This document shows, in pieces, positions 14,631-18,820 of a stretch of DNA of 18,820 bases. Made by a program: the position numbers and the translations under genes. This stretch comes from Hydrogenothermus sp. GTDB lineage: Bacteria; Aquificota; Aquificia; Aquificales; Hydrogenothermaceae. Below the pieces are notes generated by a model, which saw only the letters and a list, made by a program, of their open reading frames with translations, had not been told where the DNA came from and ran no database searches. Positions within the stretch are counted from its first letter, which is position 1. Every line of letters begins with the position of its first letter. The stretch spans positions 1 through 18,820 of the forward strand of contig QNYP01000029.1 of NCBI GenBank assembly GCA_003978675.1. The letters are read 5' to 3'.

Positions 14631-15725
14631 ATGACTAAACTAAATTTTGATATATATGCTTGTGTTAGAACTTATTATAGATATTCATCTTGTCAAAAGT
14701 GCATAGATGTATGTCCTAAAGATGAGGTTTTGTATATAGAAAATGACAAAATTAAAATAAATGAGGAGAATTGTATTCACTGTGGAGCTTGTGTTGGAGT
14801 TTGTCCAACTGAAAGTTTTTCTTTAAAAGGTTTTTCTCCTAAAGAACTTTTTGATAATATGGTAGAAAATGGAGAAAATCTTATTAGCTGTAAACTAAAT
14901 GTCCCATGTGCTTCTTCTATAGATAGCCAATATTTAGTATCTTTAGCTTTAAAAAATGAAACAGATATTATTATAGATGTTGGATACTGTGAAACCTGTG
15001 AAATTGGAAATTTAAAAGAAAGGATAGAGCAAATAGCAAATGAATCAAATTACATATTAGAAACTTTAGAAGTTCCTCAAAGGGTGAAACTTGAATCTAT
15101 AAAATATGAAAAATCAGAAGAAGAAAAGAAAAAAGAAGATAGAAGAAGTTTCTTAAAAAGATTTGCAAAACAAACAGCAGGACTTGCATTTTGGGCTATG
15201 ATACCTGCTATACCTGAAGTTAACGAAGAAGAAAATCAGGAAGAAGATGTTTATAAGAACCTCGTAGAAGAAAAAGTAGTTCCAGATAAAAGAGTAATTT
15301 TTGTAAAAACATTAAAAGAAAGTGATATAGACTTAAAGGGTAAATACTTAGAAGTTGATAAAATTTCCTTTACATCTGAAAAGTGGATAGATAATAAAAA
15401 ATGTACAAATTGTTATATTTGTTATCATATGTGTCCAACGGGTGCTTTAAAAGAAGGTAATGAAAAATTATCTATACTTTTTGAACCTGCATTATGTATT
15501 AAATGTAGAATATGCCATGAGATGTGCCCTGAAGATTGTCTACATTTATCAGAGAAATTAGAGCTAGATACATTTGTAAATAAGGTAGAAGTTTTAGCTG
15601 AACATGTTATGATACCCTGTGAAGAATGCATGATGCCTTTTTCATATAAGGGGGATTCTACTATTTGCCCAAGATGTAGAAGATTACAAGATGAAATAAA
15701 AGATCTCCTAAAAATAGGAGATTAA
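14631..15725 (+). CDS. Multi-cluster ferredoxin with central Tat-like motif and C-terminal zinc ribbon
   Basis: A 364-residue protein in five parts. Residues 1-65: two [4Fe-4S] motifs (Cys11, Cys21, Cys24, Cys28, then CIHCGACVGVCP). About 85-150: a domain with ISCKLNVPC and YCETC, perhaps another metal site. Residues 171-176: RRSFLK, a textbook twin-arginine motif, followed by a modest hydrophobic stretch. About 258-308: two more [4Fe-4S] motifs (CTNCYICYHMCP and CIKCRICHEMCP). End: two CxxC pairs, zinc-ribbon-like. It is not a standard subunit of a psr/ttr complex. It could be an extra electron carrier or maturation factor. Sulfur reductase loci of some archaea also carry additional Fe-S genes beside the chaperone. 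The start follows AGGGGT, and the last codons form a terminator stem. Confidence 0.86.
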   Translation: MTKLNFDIYACVRTYYRYSSCQKCIDVCPKDEVLYIENDKIKINEENCIHCGACVGVCPTESFSLKGFSPKELFDNMVENGENLISCKLNVPCASSIDSQYLVSLALKNETDIIIDVGYCETCEIGNLKERIEQIANESNYILETLEVPQRVKLESIKYEKSEEEKKKEDRRSFLKRFAKQTAGLAFWAMIPAIPEVNEEENQEEDVYKNLVEEKVVPDKRVIFVKTLKESDIDLKGKYLEVDKISFTSEKWIDNKKCTNCYICYHMCPTGALKEGNEKLSILFEPALCIKCRICHEMCPEDCLHLSEKLELDTFVNKVEVLAEHVMIPCEECMMPFSYKGDSTICPRCRRLQDEIKDLLKIGD

Positions 15726-15740
15726 TTTATTTTTCTTTTA
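15703..15740 (+). terminator. Terminator formed by the last codons of the ferredoxin gene
   Basis: ATCTCCTA (15703-15710) and TAGGAGAT (15715-15722) are a perfect eight-pair stem with loop AAAA. The stop codon follows at once, and then a T-rich tail. The hairpin is coding sequence, which suits the one-base gap to the convergent gene. Confidence 0.62.
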
Positions 15741-16047
15741 TTATCTCATATACTTCTACCGTAGGTGGTGCAGTAAACCATTCTTTTGGTGGTGGGTTTT
15801 CATGAGCTTTTCTAAAAGCTTCACTTTCAGTATAAGCTTTAAAACTTTCTAAATCTTCCCAGTAAGTCTCTATAACGAAAATATTGTTATCCTTAGAAGG
15901 AGGAATATTTATAGGTTTTAATATATTCATTTTAATAAAACCTTTTTGGTTGGTTAAACCTTTTTCTCCAAATTCCTCTTTAGCTCTTTTTTCAAATTCA
16001 TTAAAATACTCAGGATTAATTGGGAATTTTGTCATTACTACTATCAT
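15727..16047 (-). CDS. ABM-fold (antibiotic biosynthesis monooxygenase-like) small protein
   Basis: A 106-residue protein with the dimeric alpha/beta-barrel pattern of the ABM family: IVVMTKFPI, then a helix EYFNEFEKRAKEEF, then GFIKMNILKP, VIETYWEDLESFKAYTES and a final EVYEII strand. The family includes quinol monooxygenases and the IsdG-type heme-degrading enzymes. Which activity applies cannot be decided, and no metal site is obvious. Its start codon overlaps the stop of the preceding gene by four bases (ATGA), so the two are translationally coupled and may work together. Its position downstream of a peroxiredoxin gene fits a stress or redox role. Confidence 0.82.
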   Translation of the reverse strand: MIVVMTKFPINPEYFNEFEKRAKEEFGEKGLTNQKGFIKMNILKPINIPPSKDNNIFVIETYWEDLESFKAYTESEAFRKAHENPPPKEWFTAPPTVEVYEIIKEK

Positions 16048-16367
16048 TTTTCTCTTTTTACCTCATAAATGTCTTCTTTATCTTCATAATAGAGGATTAT
16101 TTTAAATTCTTCAAGTGTTTGTAGGATTTCTTCCATTTTTTCTTTTTTTAGTTGTAAATGAAGGGCGTCTTTTGATAAATCTAGGATATCTTCCTTTTTT
16201 GAAGTTCCAATGCTATAAGTAAAGTCTTCAGTTTTCCATACTCTTTGGATTTGTCCCATAAATGGATGTTCTTGAACTTCAATAGGAAACATTTGTATAA
16301 GTTGCTTATCTGTAATTTGGATTTGAATTTCTGTAGGATGAAATCTTTTAAGTTGGTATATTTTCAT
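16044..16367 (-). CDS. Uncharacterised 107-residue protein
   Basis: I do not recognise this protein. It is soluble and mixed in charge, with no Cys, signal peptide or membrane segment. Strand-like segments (IYQLKRFHPTEIQIQI, FTYSIGTS) are followed by a helical region rich in Leu, Lys and Glu (DALHLQLKKEKMEEILQTLEEF) and a final strand ILYYEDKEDIYEV. Overlap with the ABM-like gene suggests a shared function. The start has only a poor ribosome binding site (AAAAAG) and lies seven bases from the hairpin behind the peroxiredoxin gene, so it may be weakly translated. It has a clean reading frame and coding-like composition. Confidence 0.75.
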   Translation of the reverse strand: MKIYQLKRFHPTEIQIQITDKQLIQMFPIEVQEHPFMGQIQRVWKTEDFTYSIGTSKKEDILDLSKDALHLQLKKEKMEEILQTLEEFKIILYYEDKEDIYEVKREK

Positions 16368-16376
16368 CTTTTTATT

Positions 16377-16399
16377 AAAAGGGGCAAAGAGCCCCTAAA
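16377..16399 (-). terminator. Terminator-like hairpin after the peroxiredoxin gene
   Basis: On the - strand GGGGC and GCCCC (16391-16395 and 16381-16385) pair over a five-base loop, flanked by A and T runs that lengthen the stem, with TTTTAAT as the tail. The next gene begins seven to ten bases on, so this should reduce expression of the two downstream genes but not prevent it. Confidence 0.58.
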
Positions 16400-16404
16400 A
16401 GTTT

Positions 16405-17007
16405 TTATTCGTTTAATGCCTCGTAAACTTTTCCTACGAGTTCTTCCGAAGGTTTTAAAGTTTTCTTTCCAGGTTCCCACTTAGCTGGGCAAGCTTCGTC
16501 AGGGTGTCCTATGAGATATGCATTAGCTTCCATTTTTCTAAGGAGTTCTTGTGCATTTCTTCCTACATTGTAGAAGTTAACTTCAGAGCTAACGAGTTTT
16601 CCTTCTGGAGAAATAATGAATGTTCCTCTTAATGCAAGACCAGTATTGCAGTCATAAACTCCAAACATTTTTGAGATCTTTCCAGTTGGGTCTGCACCCA
16701 TTGGATATTTTACATTTTCTAAGAGTTTTTCATCTCTATGCCATGCAAGGTGAACAAATTTAGTGTCTGTAGATACAGATACAACTTCAGCACCTAATTC
16801 TTTTAATTTAGGATAAACTTCTGCAAGGTCTGCAAGTTCTGTAGGACATACAAATGTAAAGTCTGCTGGATAGAAGAAAAGAATAGTCCATTTTCCTTCT
16901 TCTTTAGCTTTTTTTAATGAAAAAGTTCCAAATTTTCCACTTTCAGGTTCGTAAGTTTCAATTTCAAATTCAGGAACTTCCTGACCTACTAAGATTACGT
17001 CTGACAT
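16405..17007 (-). CDS. ahpC: AhpC-type typical 2-Cys peroxiredoxin
   Basis: A 200-residue peroxiredoxin that reduces hydrogen peroxide and organic peroxides in the cytoplasm. The peroxidatic motif FYPADFTFVCPTE has Cys54, and the resolving Cys173 sits in ACPAKWEPG near the C-terminus, typical of the AhpC/Prx1 group. GTFIISPEGKL and the helix EANAYLIGHPDE are also typical. The start is the MSDV ATG. An ATG five codons upstream is excluded because GGAGG (17016-17020), eight bases before MSDV, falls inside that extension. The electron donor is not encoded nearby. It lies downstream of recJ with 82 bases between, enough for its own promoter. Confidence 0.95.
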   Translation of the reverse strand: MSDVILVGQEVPEFEIETYEPESGKFGTFSLKKAKEEGKWTILFFYPADFTFVCPTELADLAEVYPKLKELGAEVVSVSTDTKFVHLAWHRDEKLLENVKYPMGADPTGKISKMFGVYDCNTGLALRGTFIISPEGKLVSSEVNFYNVGRNAQELLRKMEANAYLIGHPDEACPAKWEPGKKTLKPSEELVGKVYEALNE

Positions 17008-17012
17008 GGTCT

Positions 17013-17089
17013 TTACCTCCATTGATTATTTATTTCAACTAATGATAACAATTCCTAATAAAAATCTGAAATGACTTTAGTCATATATA
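17013..17089 (-). promoter_or_regulatory. Probable ahpC promoter region with a palindrome
   Basis: The gap between recJ and ahpC carries ATGACT-TT-AGTCAT (17071-17084), six-base inverted arms, and an AT-rich stretch with AATGATAACAATT that faintly recalls Fur/PerR-type sites. TTGTTA with TAATCA 17 bases on could be a weak -35/-10 pair. The palindrome might be an operator or the end of the recJ transcript. Confidence 0.35.
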
Positions 17090-18751
17090 CTAATTTATTT
17101 TTATATCATTTATTATAAAATCTACAGTTGTTTTTCCATTCCAGCAAGAGCTTTTTGGAGTATAAACAATATCAACGATTTGACCAACAGAAAGTAGATT
17201 TATATAGTTTTTCGCTCCCCACCATAAGGCTTGAAAGGTTTGTCTTGTTTCTTCTTCTTTTAACCAAAATTTTATATGTTGATGCTCGCTTCCTACTGTT
17301 ATAAAATCCTGAATTCTTACTCTTCTTCCTATAAATTTCGGATATGGATTTCCTTCTCCAAAAGGTTCTAAAATAGACAGTTTTTTGAAGTTTTCTTCAT
17401 TCCAATAAGACAAAGGAACTTCCATATCAACTTCTATTATAGGTTCTTCTTTCTCAAATCTTTCTATTTCTTCTTCTAAAATTCTTTTAAGTAAGGGAAT
17501 GTTTGAACTTTTTATAGTTAACCCTGCTGCCATAGAATGACCGCCAAATTTTTCAAATAGATAAGAATGTTTTTCAAGAATTTTATATATGTTTATTTCT
17601 TTTGTGCTTCTAACAGAACCGACAGCATATCCATTTTGAATAGATAAAACAATTGCAGGAACTTTATACTTTTCAAGCAATCTTCCTGCAACAATTCCTA
17701 TTACTCCAGAGTGCCAGTTCTCATTTGCTATTACTATTGAGTTTGAAAATCCTTTTTGTTTTATTGAAATCTGGCTTTCTTTAAAAACAGCTTCCGTTAT
17801 TTTTTGTCTTTTTTTGTTTAAAAGCTCCAGTTCATATGCTAGTTGTTTACTTTGTTTTTCATTTCTTGATATTAGAAGTTTTACTGCTTTTTTAGCATCA
17901 TCTAGTCTACCAGCAGCATTTATCCTTGGTGCAATGTGAAAACTAATGTCAAAACTATTTACTTTATTTAATGAAAGTGTTTCCAGTAATGCTTTTATCC
18001 CGTGCCTTTGTTTTTTATTTATTTCTTCTATACCTTTTCTAACTAAAATCCTATTTAATAAAGATAATGGTACCACATCTGCAATAGTTCCAATAGATAC
18101 TATATCTAAATAGGGTTTTAGTTTTATATCAAGATTTAGTAATTTTCTTAGCATTATCATAATGTAAAAAACTAAACCTACAGTAGAAAGGTGGTGAAAG
18201 TTTAAACTTAAGTCCTTGTGTAGTTTAGGATTTAAAATGTTTATATTACTTGCATACCACTGCGGATTTTTAGGTTCATGGTGGTCTATTACAAATACTT
18301 CAAGTCCTTGTTTAGTTGCAAAAACCAATTCATCATGAGCATTTGTCCCACTGTCTAGAACTATTAAGACATCTGCAATTTTACCTATTTTTTTTATTGC
18401 CTTTTTATTTAGTCCATAACCTTCATTAAATCTACTTGGTATGTAGTATTTTGTTTTTACACCAATGTCGTACAAAAAATTTGCAAGTAATGCAGTACTT
18501 GTTATACCATCTGCGTCGTAATCTCCATAAATGACTATTTTTTTTCCTTTTTTTATTCTATCTGCTAGTTTTCCTGCAATTTCTTCTAATTTTTTAAATT
18601 CTTCTGGAGAAGAAAGTTTTTCTAAGCTTGGATATATATACTCTTCCTCTAGCTTATTATCAAAAAGCTCTTTTCTATTGTAAAGAAGTTGAGCTATAAC
18701 TTTTCCGTATTTTTCTATAAGATGTTCAGGGGCTTTTAATAGAGAAAAAAA
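17090..18751 (-). CDS. recJ: RecJ single-stranded-DNA exonuclease, N-terminus missing
   Basis: Single-stranded-DNA-specific 5'-3' exonuclease of the DHH family, acting in recombination and mismatch or base-excision repair. The frame runs upstream of 18475 without a stop. Reading in, it contains a helical N-terminal part (LIEKYGKVIAQLLYNRKE), motif I IVIYGDYDADG (encoded just above 18475), the DHH motif (VIDHHEPK), RINAAGRLDDA, the DHHA1 domain with HSGVIGIVAGRLLEKY and GGHSMAAG, and a C-terminal OB-type domain (GRRVRIQDF). Any TTG start near 18475 would remove the metal-binding DYDADG motif, so the true start lies further up. It is lost because the sequence folds back on itself beyond about 18737-18753. 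All visible catalytic motifs are intact. I place the edge at the last codon before the inverted copy. Confidence 0.92.
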   Translation of the reverse strand, partial: FFSLLKAPEHLIEKYGKVIAQLLYNRKELFDNKLEEEYIYPSLEKLSSPEEFKKLEEIAGKLADRIKKGKKIVIYGDYDADGITSTALLANFLYDIGVKTKYYIPSRFNEGYGLNKKAIKKIGKIADVLIVLDSGTNAHDELVFATKQGLEVFVIDHHEPKNPQWYASNINILNPKLHKDLSLNFHHLSTVGLVFYIMIMLRKLLNLDIKLKPYLDIVSIGTIADVVPLSLLNRILVRKGIEEINKKQRHGIKALLETLSLNKVNSFDISFHIAPRINAAGRLDDAKKAVKLLISRNEKQSKQLAYELELLNKKRQKITEAVFKESQISIKQKGFSNSIVIANENWHSGVIGIVAGRLLEKYKVPAIVLSIQNGYAVGSVRSTKEINIYKILEKHSYLFEKFGGHSMAAGLTIKSSNIPLLKRILEEEIERFEKEEPIIEVDMEVPLSYWNEENFKKLSILEPFGEGNPYPKFIGRRVRIQDFITVGSEHQHIKFWLKEEETRQTFQALWWGAKNYINLLSVGQIVDIVYTPKSSCWNGKTTVDFIINDIKIN

Positions 18752-18820
18752 ATAAAGCCCCTGAACATCTTATAGAAAAATACGGAAAAGTTATAGCTCA
18801 ACTTCTTTACAATAGAAAAG
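18670..18820. repeat. Right-end fold-back: 67-bp perfect inverted repeat within recJ (probable chimera)
   Basis: Bases 18670-18736 and 18754-18820 are perfect reverse complements with a 17-base loop (18737-18753), and the right arm runs to the last base of the window. The left arm is in-frame recJ sequence. In the recJ frame the right arm gives a stop (TAA) after a few codons. A natural gene would not have this form. With the similar structure at the left end, it points to a template-switch chimera at the contig end. Confidence 0.92.

Noticed and set aside
17008..17022. Upstream ATG for ahpC (adds MEVKT)
   Set aside because: The extension contains the GGAGG that serves the later ATG, and the family normally starts close to that second Met.
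18473..18475. TTG as the recJ start
   Set aside because: It would remove DYDADG, an essential metal-binding motif present in frame just upstream.

Overview
The window looks like a complete contig of AT-rich DNA from a sulfur-metabolising thermophilic bacterium, most likely Aquificota (Hydrogenothermaceae, Sulfurihydrogenibium-like). That placement is inference. It rests on the AGA/AAA-rich codon use, the dense E/K-rich proteins and the stock of sulfur and molybdenum enzymes. No rRNA, tRNA, CRISPR array or mobile element was seen.

Region 1 (158-8925, + strand) encodes a secreted two-domain rhodanese, a YeeE/YedE-family sulfur transporter, a 45-residue one-helix protein, a membrane-anchored rhodanese-fold protein without the usual active-site Cys, the alpha, beta and gamma subunits of a type II DMSO-reductase-family molybdoenzyme (the gamma subunit fused to a cytochrome c domain), and a secreted protein of unknown family. 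The anchored rhodanese and the unknown secreted protein both end in Gly-Cys-Leu. The layout suggests that sulfur carriers hand sulfane sulfur to or from a periplasmic molybdoenzyme that exchanges electrons with cytochrome c. The substrate cannot be read from sequence.

Region 2 (9050-15725, + strand) follows a strong terminator. It encodes a four-cluster ferredoxin subunit, an NrfD/PsrC membrane subunit, a 1097-residue Tat-exported catalytic subunit with a Cys molybdenum ligand (order B-C-A, as in ttrBCA), a TorD-type chaperone, and a multi-cluster ferredoxin with a twin-arginine motif in its middle. This is a membrane-bound quinone-linked enzyme of the polysulfide/sulfur/tetrathionate reductase group.

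Region 3 (15727 to the right end, - strand) converges on region 2. In transcription order it encodes RecJ (N-terminus lost), an AhpC-type 2-Cys peroxiredoxin, an unrecognised 107-residue protein and an ABM-fold monooxygenase-like protein whose start overlaps the previous stop by 4 nt.

Both ends are fold-backs. Bases 1-146 are the reverse complement of 306-451, inside the first gene, and 18754-18820 are the reverse complement of 18670-18736, inside recJ. Both outer arms run exactly to the window edge. They are best read as amplification or assembly chimeras, such as whole-genome (MDA) amplification produces, and not as biology. The true upstream sequence of the first gene and the 5' end of recJ are therefore missing.
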